The notes beneath the pieces were generated by a model. That model had not been told where the DNA came from. It searched no databases and saw nothing but the letters and a program-made list of their open reading frames with translations. The translations under genes were made by a program, and so were the position numbers. Source: Lachnospiraceae bacterium UBA4711 (GTDB lineage: Bacteria > Bacillota > Clostridia > Lachnospirales > Lachnospiraceae). Taken from it: a stretch of DNA of 37,459 bases. The number at the start of each line of letters is the position of its first letter. Position 1 is the first letter of the stretch. This document shows, piece by piece, positions 17,341 through 26,297 of the stretch. The DNA is taken from positions 1 through 37,459 of the forward strand of contig DHJV01000014.1 in assembly GCA_002404515.1 (NCBI GenBank), in the 5' to 3' direction.

Positions 17341-19145
17341 GTGTTTTAAGAAGAATATTAATTAAATTTTTTCCACAGTTTATGAAGAGTGAAGATTTAG
17401 TTCAACTCTTGAGAAAAAAAGGGATTCATGTAGGAAAAGGTACTGTATTTTATTATCCAAATACAATTAATATTGATCTCCAAAGACCTTGGATGATTGA
17501 GATTGGTGATTATTGTAAAATAACAAAAGGTACAGTAATTTTAGCACATGATTACTCTCGCTCGGTGGTTAGAAAATATGCAGGATTGATTGTCGGAGAA
17601 GCGGGAGTTACTAAAATAGGAAATAATGTTTTTATAGGTATGAATTCAATCCTTTTAATGGGGGCAAAAATAGGAAATAATTGTATTGTTGGAGCGGGTA
17701 GCGTTGTCAAGGGAGAGTTTCCAGATAATAGTGTAATTGCTGGAAATCCTGCGAAAATCATCTGTACTATGGATGAATATGTAAAGAAAAGGATTAGAAA
17801 TATGGATGATGAAGGCGTTGAATATGTAAATACATTTATAAGTAAATATGGACGAGTCCCCCAAATAAATGAAATGGGACCTTTTTTCTCGCTATTCTTA
17901 AAGAGAGATAGAAATGAACTTTTAAAGAATAATATTAGTTTGAATTGGAGTGGAGATGAAGAATCTGAAATATTAAATTCGTTTTTAAACTCAGAACCAA
18001 GATATTCTTCATATACAGAATTTTTAAAACATGCAAAAGAAAGAAGAGAAAAAATGTATAAGATAGGGATTCTTACAATACCAAGAGCTGATAACTATGG
18101 GTCAGTATTACAGGCATATGCTATGCAAAGATTTGTAAACAATGTTTGCGGAGAAAGTGAATTAATAGATTATGTTTCACCTTTTTTGATTAATAGATAT
18201 CCTTTATGGAAGATAGAGAAAGGTAAAAATATATACACATTAGCTAAGTCGATATTTCAAAATTTTATGTGTTATAGACGTAAGAAGCAAAAGAAAAAAA
18301 AATTTGAGGATTTTCGATCGCTAATGAAGTTCTCACCCCAACAAATATATGATTCTAAGTTAATTGATAATTATGATTATTATATAGCGGGAAGTGATCA
18401 AATATGGAATACGAGAATAACTCGTAATGATAGTACTTTTTTCTTGGATTTCGTATATGAAAAAAGAAAAAAAATTGCATTTTCAGTGAGCATGGGGTAT
18501 GAAAATCGAGAATACGATGAAATAAAGTTTTATGAGAAGGTATTAACAAACTTCAGGTTTATTGGAGTAAGAGAGATTAATGATGTAGATTTTGTAAAGA
18601 AATGTACTGACGAAAATACAGAGTGCGATTATATTCTAGATCCAACTTTGCTTATTGAAGAAAAATACTGGAAAGAGTTTATTTATCCCACAAAAATTAT
18701 TAAGAATAAATATATATTAGTATATGAATTTGGCAGAGATAAGAAAGTTATAGAAACTGCGAAAAAATTTTCTAAACAGTATAAATTACCAGTGTACACT
18801 ATAAGTGATGAATGGCGAAAAAAGAATTCTGATGGATTTTTTAATTTAAAGGGAATAGGCCCCATTGATTTCTTGAATCTTATAGCTAATGCAGAACTTA
18901 TTATAACAAATTCTTTTCATGGGACTGCGTTTTCTATTATTTTTAGGAAACAGTTTATTTCCGTTCCATATTGTGGAACTGAAAACAGGGTAATTTCTTT
19001 ACTATCGTTATTAAAAATAGATAGTGCATTATATGATGGAATAAATAAAAAATATAATGTTGATTATCAATATGCGGATAAATTGTTAGATATTCAAAGA
19101 GAAAAAGCCGTGAAGAAATTATTGGAAGCAATAAAGGGGAATTAA
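17337..19145 (+). CDS. Acyltransferase (left-handed beta-helix) fused to polysaccharide pyruvyltransferase
   Basis: 602 residues that look like two decorating enzymes in one chain. Residues 1 to about 165 form a hexapeptide-repeat O-acyltransferase: MIEIGDYCKI, VTKIGNNVFIGMNS, AKIGNNCIVGAGSVV and SVIAGNPAKII, typical of maltose/serine O-acetyltransferase-like proteins. After a charged linker (about 165-239), residues 240-602 form a polysaccharide pyruvyltransferase: YKIGILTIPRADNYGSVLQ, YYIAGSDQIWN and ITNSFHGTAFSII. It probably adds acetyl and ketal-pyruvate groups to the repeat unit. An internal ATG at 18054 with AGAAGAG about 8 nt upstream could start a separate pyruvyltransferase. The frame is continuous across the join, so this is not a frameshift. 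Confidence 0.85.
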   Translation: MSVLRRILIKFFPQFMKSEDLVQLLRKKGIHVGKGTVFYYPNTINIDLQRPWMIEIGDYCKITKGTVILAHDYSRSVVRKYAGLIVGEAGVTKIGNNVFIGMNSILLMGAKIGNNCIVGAGSVVKGEFPDNSVIAGNPAKIICTMDEYVKKRIRNMDDEGVEYVNTFISKYGRVPQINEMGPFFSLFLKRDRNELLKNNISLNWSGDEESEILNSFLNSEPRYSSYTEFLKHAKERREKMYKIGILTIPRADNYGSVLQAYAMQRFVNNVCGESELIDYVSPFLINRYPLWKIEKGKNIYTLAKSIFQNFMCYRRKKQKKKKFEDFRSLMKFSPQQIYDSKLIDNYDYYIAGSDQIWNTRITRNDSTFFLDFVYEKRKKIAFSVSMGYENREYDEIKFYEKVLTNFRFIGVREINDVDFVKKCTDENTECDYILDPTLLIEEKYWKEFIYPTKIIKNKYILVYEFGRDKKVIETAKKFSKQYKLPVYTISDEWRKKNSDGFFNLKGIGPIDFLNLIANAELIITNSFHGTAFSIIFRKQFISVPYCGTENRVISLLSLLKIDSALYDGINKKYNVDYQYADKLLDIQREKAVKKLLEAIKGN

Positions 19146-19146
19146 T

Positions 19147-20208
19147 ATGATATTACATATAATAGCATACGAAAAGTTTACTGAAGATTATATAAAACGA
19201 ATTAATAAATTGTTTAATGTTAATGATCATAGATTTCTTGTATTTGGAGAAAAAAATTGTTCAGAAATAAGAGAGGTAACTGCGAATAACGTTGTTTATA
19301 GCATTAATTTTAGCAGTAAATTAGGATGTGCCTTATATCTGATAAAAAATATATTAAAGGCTAAGAAAGTGATTATACATGCACTTTTTTTGTCTGATAT
19401 GTATATGAAAGTATTGATTTTGTTACAACCATTATGTACGGGAAAATATTTTTGGAATATTTGGGGATATGATTTATATAACGTTTATTGGAATAGAAAT
19501 GATAACTTAAAAAGAGAGCAACTTAGAAAGAAATTTATTAGTAGATTAAAAGCAGTTGGTTATATAAAAGGCGATTATGAATTTTTGAAAAAACACTATG
19601 ATACAAATGCAAAGTTCTATTTGGCATCGTATTCATATGATTTTTATACTCCAGAGATGGAGATAACCGGGAAAGACAAGAATCAAATTAATATATTATT
19701 AGGAAATTCGGCCACAAGGGAATGTCAATATGAAGAAATAATAGATAGATTAAAAGAGTATAGCGATTTACCAATAATGGTGAAGTGTGTTCTATCATAT
19801 CCAACAAAAAATGTAGAATATAGAGAACATATAATAAATTATGGAAAAATGACGTTGGGAGAAAAATTTGAGCCATTAGTAGATTTCATGACGTATGAAG
19901 AATATACCAAATTATTATCTGGAATAGATATAGCTGTTTTTAATCATAATAGGCAACAAGCCCTTGGTAATATAGCAAGTTTATTGTATTTAGGGAAAAG
20001 AGTATATATTAATCCAATGAATGCATGTAAGGAGTATTTCGAAGATATAGGAGCGCAGGTATATTCGGTGGAAGATTTAGATAAGGAAGATATTTGTAAA
20101 AAAGATACACAAGAATTAAAACAAATTAACAGAAAGGCTATAGATGATTTTTTCTCTGATGAACAATTCAAAGAAAGATGGAGAAAAATTTTTGAAGAGA
20201 AATACTAA
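19147..20208 (+). CDS. WecF-like Fuc4NAc-type transferase (GT56)
   Basis: 353 residues resembling enterobacterial WecF, TDP-4-acetamido-4,6-dideoxygalactose:lipid II transferase. Shared features by eye: FWNIWGYDLYNVYW (WecF: FWHIWGADLY), INILLGNSATRECQYEEI (ILVGNSGDRSNEHI), VDFMTYEEYTKLLSGIDIAVF, and HNRQQALGNIASLLYLGKRVY (RQQGIGTLCLLIQAG). The WecE/RffA aminotransferase that makes the matching sugar lies four genes on, which strengthens the call. The start is 2 bp after the previous stop, with AAAGGGG upstream. The sugar actually moved could be Fuc4N or another 4-amino sugar. Confidence 0.8.
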   Translation: MILHIIAYEKFTEDYIKRINKLFNVNDHRFLVFGEKNCSEIREVTANNVVYSINFSSKLGCALYLIKNILKAKKVIIHALFLSDMYMKVLILLQPLCTGKYFWNIWGYDLYNVYWNRNDNLKREQLRKKFISRLKAVGYIKGDYEFLKKHYDTNAKFYLASYSYDFYTPEMEITGKDKNQINILLGNSATRECQYEEIIDRLKEYSDLPIMVKCVLSYPTKNVEYREHIINYGKMTLGEKFEPLVDFMTYEEYTKLLSGIDIAVFNHNRQQALGNIASLLYLGKRVYINPMNACKEYFEDIGAQVYSVEDLDKEDICKKDTQELKQINRKAIDDFFSDEQFKERWRKIFEEKY

Positions 20209-20210
20209 TT

Positions 20211-21623
20211 ATGAAAACATTAAAAAAGTTAATTGGATTTTCACTTGGCCCCATTCTTGGCGCATTACTCAGTGCGGTGTCGGTCCCTGTAGCAACGCAT
20301 TACCTTTTGCCTAATGAATATGGTAAAACAAGTATGTTTAACCTAATGTATACTATTTTGTTGATGGTTGCATATTTGGGATATGATCAGGCCTTAATCA
20401 GGGAATATCATGAGCATAAGGATAAAACAAAGGTATTATTAAATTCTATGATAGTGCCATTTTGTATTACAATAGTATTGATTTTAATAGTCATTCCGTG
20501 TGCTCCTTTGATCTCGTACTTTCTTTTTGAATCAAGCCATCATGAATTGGTGGTATATATGTTAGCGGCTGCGTTACCATTTTTATTGGTGGAAAGGTTT
20601 ATATTAGTTAATTTAAGGATGCAAGAAAGAGCTTTTGAGTATTCTTTTTTTTCACTCATAGTTAAGGCGGTAGCCTTTGGCTGTACATTATTTTATTTGT
20701 TTAATGTAAGACAAGATTTTTTGGCAATTATTTATAGCACATTGATTTCTCATTATGTTGGCGATGGATTGTTATTGGTTTTGTATCATAAAATGTTTAG
20801 ATTTAAATTAGACGAAATAGATATGAGATTAATAAAACAGATGACAAGATATGCCTTGCCACTTGTACCCGCAACCGTAATTGGAGCTATATTTAATGCA
20901 GAAGATAAAATATTTATAAAAGTATTTTCAAATTATGATGAATTAGGATACTATCAAGTATCTATGACATTGGCAAATATGGTTGCGATTTTACAGCAGG
21001 CTTTTTCAACTTTTTGGACACCAACAGTTTTTAGATGGAAATCTGAAAATGTTGAAAATTCAAAATATGAGATGGTTCAAAAAATGATTGCTTTTTTTGC
21101 AAGCGCTTGCTTTATGGGAGTGTTATTGCTAAAAAATTTTTTACCAATACTTTTGTCTGAAAAATATGCATCAACGAAATATATATTACCATTTTTATTG
21201 CTATATCCAGTAATGGCTATGATAATCTCTACAACAGTTTCTGGAATTGATTTTGCTAGAAAAACAGAGTATACATTATATTTTTCTATTGCGGTAACTA
21301 TTGTCAATTTTATTTTAAATTGGATTTTAGTACCTTGGAAAGGGGCGGTTGGTGCAGCAATTGCTACGGGTATTTCTCATGTTTTTTATTTTTGGATTAG
21401 AACTTTGTATTCTAGAAAGCTTTGGTTTAATTTTGATATAAAACACTTAGTGTTAACTACAGGATTATTGACAATTGCGGCAATTATTAATTCTATTCCG
21501 AGTATAAAAGATGGATTTGTATATGTTGTAGATGTTGTAATTATCATTATTGGTATTGGATATTACATGCCATTTCTATGTGATACATACAAGCGATTAA
21601 TAAAGAGGAAGAGGGCTCTGTAA
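20211..21623 (+). CDS. Wzx-like polysaccharide flippase
   Basis: 470 residues with about 12-14 hydrophobic segments and a MATE/MVF-fold N-terminus (LIGFSLGPILGALLSAVSVP, LLPNEYGKTSMFN). AEDKIFIKVFSNYDELGYYQVS is typical of Wzx. It should flip undecaprenyl-linked repeat units across the membrane for Wzy. It begins 2 bp after the WecF-like gene and ends 1 bp before the nitroreductase gene, so it is in the same operon. Confidence 0.9.
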   Translation: MKTLKKLIGFSLGPILGALLSAVSVPVATHYLLPNEYGKTSMFNLMYTILLMVAYLGYDQALIREYHEHKDKTKVLLNSMIVPFCITIVLILIVIPCAPLISYFLFESSHHELVVYMLAAALPFLLVERFILVNLRMQERAFEYSFFSLIVKAVAFGCTLFYLFNVRQDFLAIIYSTLISHYVGDGLLLVLYHKMFRFKLDEIDMRLIKQMTRYALPLVPATVIGAIFNAEDKIFIKVFSNYDELGYYQVSMTLANMVAILQQAFSTFWTPTVFRWKSENVENSKYEMVQKMIAFFASACFMGVLLLKNFLPILLSEKYASTKYILPFLLLYPVMAMIISTTVSGIDFARKTEYTLYFSIAVTIVNFILNWILVPWKGAVGAAIATGISHVFYFWIRTLYSRKLWFNFDIKHLVLTTGLLTIAAIINSIPSIKDGFVYVVDVVIIIIGIGYYMPFLCDTYKRLIKRKRAL

Positions 21624-21624
21624 C

Positions 21625-22605
21625 ATGATAAAGAAACTGATAAAAAAGATATACATGAAAGTTAATGGGATGCCTTATGGATGGGCGAAGTACTACAGGG
21701 GAATGGCCAAACGAAATTTTAAGTATTCATCTGCATCTAAAGGAGAAGAAAATATTGAGTGGGTTGTCACAAAGCTTAGGATTTTGACTCATGAAATTGA
21801 TAAGGGATTGGCAATGAACACTCCAAGAAAAGGGTTTGGAAAAGAAAAAGTTAATAATATGTTACGGCTGATGGATAAATATATAGAGTTTAATCAATAT
21901 GATTATGAATATGATTCGTATTTAGATGCATGTGAGATCTTAGAAAAATATATAGATAATAAAGATAAGTATCAATTAGATGTTTCAAATATTCAATTAG
22001 AAAAATATAAAAGACAAAATATTCTTCGGGATAGAATATCATCGTCGGCTAATTATGACATAATGGATGCTGGACAGTTGGACTTCAAAACGTTTGCGCA
22101 AAGCAGACATAGCATTCGAACATATGCAAAAGATTCTTTCGTGACAAAAGATGAATTTAGAGACATTATTAAATTAGCAAGAACTGCTCCCTCTGCTTGT
22201 AATAGACAGTCAGTTCACGCGATACTGGTAAATGAGAAAGATAAAGTGGATAAGATTATGGAGATACAGGGAGGAAACAATGGTTTTTATGGTGTGAATA
22301 ATTGCATTATAATTGCTTCGGATTTGAATTCCTATTGGTATGATGGAGAAATGAATACAGCATTTGTAGATGGGGGCTTGTTTATGATGAATTTGATTTA
22401 TTCTTTGAAATATTATGGATATGACTGTTGCCCTTTAATATGGGATGATTATTCTGATAGACGCAAGAAATTATCTAAAATAATTAATTTATCTCACAAT
22501 ATGGTTATCATTGGCATGTTGACTGTTGGGAAGGCAAATAAAAATGCGAAAATATTATGTTCACCTAGAAAAGATACATCAAATATAATTTTAAATGTAA
22601 ATTAG
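21625..22605 (+). CDS. Nitroreductase-family flavoprotein in polysaccharide locus
   Basis: 326 residues. About 150 N-terminal residues (Lys/Tyr-rich, helical, no recognised domain) precede an FMN-binding nitroreductase fold: FAQSRHSIRTYAKD (phosphate contact), LARTAPSACNRQSVHAILV, IIIASDLNSYWYDGEMNTAFVDGG, and MVIIGMLTVG near the end. Nitroreductase-like proteins recur in polysaccharide loci of gut Firmicutes and Bacteroidetes beside pyruvyltransferases, but their role is unknown to me; sugar oxidation or reduction is possible. The substrate cannot be stated. The start at 21625 is tightly coupled to the Wzx stop. Confidence 0.82.
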   Translation: MIKKLIKKIYMKVNGMPYGWAKYYRGMAKRNFKYSSASKGEENIEWVVTKLRILTHEIDKGLAMNTPRKGFGKEKVNNMLRLMDKYIEFNQYDYEYDSYLDACEILEKYIDNKDKYQLDVSNIQLEKYKRQNILRDRISSSANYDIMDAGQLDFKTFAQSRHSIRTYAKDSFVTKDEFRDIIKLARTAPSACNRQSVHAILVNEKDKVDKIMEIQGGNNGFYGVNNCIIIASDLNSYWYDGEMNTAFVDGGLFMMNLIYSLKYYGYDCCPLIWDDYSDRRKKLSKIINLSHNMVIIGMLTVGKANKNAKILCSPRKDTSNIILNVN

Positions 22606-22623
22606 TAAATAAGAAAGGGGAAA

Positions 22624-22638
22624 GTAACTAAAAGTTAC
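22624..22638 (+). promoter_or_regulatory. Small hairpin between ribosome site and wecE start
   Basis: GTAACT, loop AAA, AGTTAC forms a perfect 6-bp stem directly after AAAGGGG (about 22615-22621). The ATG at 22650 is otherwise too far (about 29 nt) from this Shine-Dalgarno; folding the hairpin would shorten the gap to about 14 nt. The function is inferred. Confidence 0.4.
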
Positions 22639-22649
22639 AAGTGTGATAA

Positions 22650-23783
22650 ATGATACATTTTAATGTTCCACCGTTTGTGGGTAAAGAATTTGAGTATATG
22701 AGAGAAGCAGTAGAGAATCATAAAATATGTGGAGATGGAGCATTTACAAAAAAATGTAATGAGTGGATGCAGGAGAGATTTTCTGCAAAACGGGTAATGC
22801 TAACAACGAGTGGATCTTCTGCACTTGACATGGCGGCAATGCTGTGCGATATAAAGCCGGGCGATGAAGTTATTTTGCCAAGCTTTACTTTTTCAAGTAC
22901 AGCAAATGCATTTGTTCTTGCGGGAGCAAAATTGGTATTTGTAGATATTCGACCAGATACTATGAATATAGATGAGAAGAAAATTGAGGCTGCAATAACA
23001 AAGAAAACGAAGGTTATTTGTGTTGTACATTATGCAGGTGTTGCTTGTGAAATGGACACCATAATGGAAATTGCTAAGAAATATAATCTTAAGGTTGTGG
23101 AAGATGCAGCACAAGCAGTAATGAGTACATATAAGGGGAAAGCGTTAGGAACAATTGGTGATTTTGGTTGTTACTCTTTCCATGAAACAAAAAATTATTC
23201 AATGGGTGAAGGTGGTGCGATAGTAATTAATGATAATAAATATATTGATAAAGCAGAGATATTGAGGGAAAAAGGAACAAATCGAAGTCAGTTTTTTAGA
23301 GGACAAGTTGCAAAGTATAATTGGGTGGACTTTGGGGATAGCTATCTCCAATCAGATTTAAATGCTGCTTATTTGTGGGCACAATTAGAGATGGCAGATG
23401 AGATAAATGATAACAGGTTATCTACATGGAAAAGATATTGGGATTCATTTCAGGATTTAAAAGAAAATGGAGATATTGAATTGCCGACAATACCAGATGG
23501 ATGTGTACATAATGCCCATATGTTTTATATAAAATGCAAAAATCTTGAGACAAGACAAAAATATATACAATATATGAAAGAGCAAGATATATTGTGTGTG
23601 TTTCATTATGTGCCTCTTCATTCTGCGCCAGCTGGAGAAAAATTTGGAAGATTTGATGGGATTGATGAATATACATCTTCAGAAAGTGACAAATTGGTTA
23701 GATTACCAATGTACTATAATATTGATGAAGATGACTTGGACAAGGTTATTGATAGAACATTGAAATTTTTTAATAAAAAATAA
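22650..23783 (+). CDS. rffA: dTDP-4-amino-4,6-dideoxygalactose transaminase (WecE/RffA)
   Basis: PLP aminotransferase converting dTDP-4-keto-6-deoxyglucose plus glutamate to dTDP-4-amino-4,6-dideoxygalactose. The 377 residues follow the E. coli enzyme almost motif for motif: NVPPFVGKEFEYM, ICGDGAFTKKC, FVDIRPDTMNIDE, VHYAGVACEMDTIM, VEDAAQAVMSTYKG, FHETKNYSMGEGGA with the PLP lysine at 181 as in E. coli, and REKGTNRSQFFRGQV. It supplies the donor for the WecF-like transferase. The N-acetyltransferase (WecD/RffC) is not in the window, nor are RmlA/RmlB, so part of the pathway is elsewhere or the amine stays free. Confidence 0.93.
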   Translation: MIHFNVPPFVGKEFEYMREAVENHKICGDGAFTKKCNEWMQERFSAKRVMLTTSGSSALDMAAMLCDIKPGDEVILPSFTFSSTANAFVLAGAKLVFVDIRPDTMNIDEKKIEAAITKKTKVICVVHYAGVACEMDTIMEIAKKYNLKVVEDAAQAVMSTYKGKALGTIGDFGCYSFHETKNYSMGEGGAIVINDNKYIDKAEILREKGTNRSQFFRGQVAKYNWVDFGDSYLQSDLNAAYLWAQLEMADEINDNRLSTWKRYWDSFQDLKENGDIELPTIPDGCVHNAHMFYIKCKNLETRQKYIQYMKEQDILCVFHYVPLHSAPAGEKFGRFDGIDEYTSSESDKLVRLPMYYNIDEDDLDKVIDRTLKFFNKK

Positions 23784-23924
23784 TTCGCCGCATAGTGTTT
23801 TGCTTGAGACTTGGACGAGTTACATGAAGATAAGATTTGAAATCAAAGAATGTATTAAAAACATTGGTTGTAGAAGATATTTGTTATGAGATAAATAATG
23901 AGAGTACATATATGGGGGATAATA

Positions 23925-26234
23925 ATGCTTAATTTTTCAAACTTAAATGATGTTGAATTTGAATATCTTTGTAAAGACGTTATGTCCAAGTTGTTGAGAA
24001 GAAAATTACAACGGTTTGGAACAGGTCGTGATGGAGGCATCGATTTAACGGATAATGTACGGAATAAAGGCATTATTGTACAAGTAAAACATTATGTAAA
24101 AACAGATATTGCAGGTCTTTTAACGTCATTAAAAAAAGAAATTCCTAAAGTCAAAGCAAACAATCCTAAGAAATATTACGTTTGTTGTTCAAAGGAATTG
24201 ACGCCACAAAATAAATTAGAGATATATACAATGTTTTCAGAGTATATGGAATCTCCAGAGAATATTATTTCTATAATTGAAATAAGTGATTTTCTTGATA
24301 AACCTGAAAATGCAGATATTCTACATAAACATTTTAAATTATGGATTGAGTCAACAAATGTTTTATCAGATATTTTTTCGAAAGATATTTGTATTGATAG
24401 CGAGGTACTTTTAAGTGATATAAATGAGTCGCTACAGATGTTTGTAAAAACGTCTGCATATGATTGTGCAATATCATGTTTGGATAAGTGTAACGTTTTG
24501 ATTATTGTGGGGAATCCGGGTGTTGGAAAAACTATTACATCCAAAATGTTGGTATTGCATTATGTTAATTTGGGTTATAGGGTTAGATATACGTCGGATG
24601 GAGCGGATCTGGCATCATTAAAAAAGGCGCTTTCCATATCACCGACTACAAGGGAAGTAATATTATTAGATGATTGCTTTGGACAAGCGTATTTTAGTAT
24701 GAAAGAAACACAAGAAAATGAATTACTGTCTTTAATTAAATACGTTAAGAGTAATTCCAATAAGTTATTGATTATGAATTCAAGGGTTACTATATATCAA
24801 GAAGCAACGGAAAGGACTCCCCAATTACAAAAAAGTTTAGATAAAAAGGAATATAAAGCTTTTATCTTAGATATGTCAGAAATATCGACCATTGAAAAAG
24901 CGAAGATATTGTACAACCATTTGTTTTTCTGCGGGGTACCACAAGAATATCTTGATGATATAAAAAAGGAAAAACAATATTTAAAAATTGTAAAGCATAA
25001 AAATTATAATCCCCGAATAGTTGAATTTGTAACAAATCAAAGACAGTTTGAGTCTGTTAAGCCATCTGAGTATTCTAAGTTTGTTATTCAATGTTTAGAT
25101 TATCCAGAACAGATTTGGGAAAATGAGTACAACAGGAGATTGGTTAACACGGATCGTATATTACTGAATACACTGTACTCATTAACCAATACAACTATTT
25201 CATTAGACATTGTGAGAAAATGTTATATGCGTAGAATAGGCTCAATGCAAGGAGTGGATTCGAGTGTTAATCATTTCGAACTATCATTAAAGAGATTACA
25301 AAATTCGATGATAAAAATTGTCGATTGTGCAGATAAAAAGATGGTGTCGGTAGCGAATCCTTCTGTAAATGATTTCCTTTCAGAGCATTTGAAAAAGAAT
25401 ATTCCAGAAAGAAATGCAATAGTATCTAACAGTATGAGTGTTAGACAATTAAAAAGGATGTTATCTGCCGAAGAATATGAAATAAAATTAAACCAAATTT
25501 TTGAGGATAAAACAATTCTTGAGTATGAGTTTGATACTGACAGTCAGAAAGAAGAGTTTATAGTATATTATTGTGCGGTAAATAACATTTTAGATGAGGA
25601 TTATAAAAAATATTTTAAAGAATATATTTTGCATCTTCGGTATATAGACATTTTTGAGGTTCAAAAAGTATCAATTAGTTATATGAATAAAAAATTATGG
25701 GATGAAAAAATTTGTTCATTCTATGAATTGGATAAGATTATATGTGATACATCGCAATTAATGAAAATGCTCTCTACTTTGGAATTGAAAGAAGCAGTTG
25801 ATGTTATTAAGCGAATAGATTATTTATTTGAAGGTGATCAACGAGAGGATTATGTAAAGACATGCGAGGATGTTCTTAAAGAAATAATAGAGTGGTTTTG
25901 TATGGATGTACAAGTAGGCGGATATAATGTGAATGTTGAAGGAATTATTGAAAATTACTACGATAATGGATGGCGTATTGATGGTGATACATTAGCCCGA
26001 AAGATTGATTCCGATGTTGAAGAATTGGCGTATGAAGAAATAGATGATTGTATTTCAAACCTTCCTGATGATATAGTTGTCGACCCTCAGTTTTTGAATG
26101 AATTGACGATAATTGTAAGTGGAAGTGAAGAGTTGGCGGAATATTATATCTTCGATGACGATGAAGATTATTATGAACAGTTTAGAGAAAGAGATTTTGA
26201 TGATCTCGAAATCAAGTATATTTTTGAAAGATGA
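23925..26234 (+). CDS. Mrr-like nuclease / STAND-type NTPase, probable defence protein
   Basis: 769 residues. N-terminal Mrr-type PD-(D/E)xK domain (about 5-115): FEYLCKDVMSKLL, GTGRDGGIDLTD with Asp40, IIVQVKHY with Gln53 and Lys55 (QxK variant). An NTPase core follows: Walker A GNPGVGKT (196-203), Walker B VILLDD (about 245-250) and NSRVTIYQEA, in the style of the novel STAND (nSTAND3) group. The C-terminal half is helical, ends very acidic (a DDDEDYYEQF run) and is probably the sensor. The architecture matches nuclease-STAND antiphage proteins that cleave DNA on sensing a phage product. ATG 23925 has GGGGG 6 nt upstream; ATG 23898 is also in frame. It has no evident role in polysaccharide synthesis and is as AT-rich as the cassette. 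A gap of about 140 bp separates it from the aminotransferase. Confidence 0.75.
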   Translation: MLNFSNLNDVEFEYLCKDVMSKLLRRKLQRFGTGRDGGIDLTDNVRNKGIIVQVKHYVKTDIAGLLTSLKKEIPKVKANNPKKYYVCCSKELTPQNKLEIYTMFSEYMESPENIISIIEISDFLDKPENADILHKHFKLWIESTNVLSDIFSKDICIDSEVLLSDINESLQMFVKTSAYDCAISCLDKCNVLIIVGNPGVGKTITSKMLVLHYVNLGYRVRYTSDGADLASLKKALSISPTTREVILLDDCFGQAYFSMKETQENELLSLIKYVKSNSNKLLIMNSRVTIYQEATERTPQLQKSLDKKEYKAFILDMSEISTIEKAKILYNHLFFCGVPQEYLDDIKKEKQYLKIVKHKNYNPRIVEFVTNQRQFESVKPSEYSKFVIQCLDYPEQIWENEYNRRLVNTDRILLNTLYSLTNTTISLDIVRKCYMRRIGSMQGVDSSVNHFELSLKRLQNSMIKIVDCADKKMVSVANPSVNDFLSEHLKKNIPERNAIVSNSMSVRQLKRMLSAEEYEIKLNQIFEDKTILEYEFDTDSQKEEFIVYYCAVNNILDEDYKKYFKEYILHLRYIDIFEVQKVSISYMNKKLWDEKICSFYELDKIICDTSQLMKMLSTLELKEAVDVIKRIDYLFEGDQREDYVKTCEDVLKEIIEWFCMDVQVGGYNVNVEGIIENYYDNGWRIDGDTLARKIDSDVEELAYEEIDDCISNLPDDIVVDPQFLNELTIIVSGSEELAEYYIFDDDEDYYEQFRERDFDDLEIKYIFER

Positions 26235-26297
26235 TTTAGGGATTGTGATTATAAGTAGCGTCATGGGAAAAATAAGATACACAGGAGAGTGAAAAAT

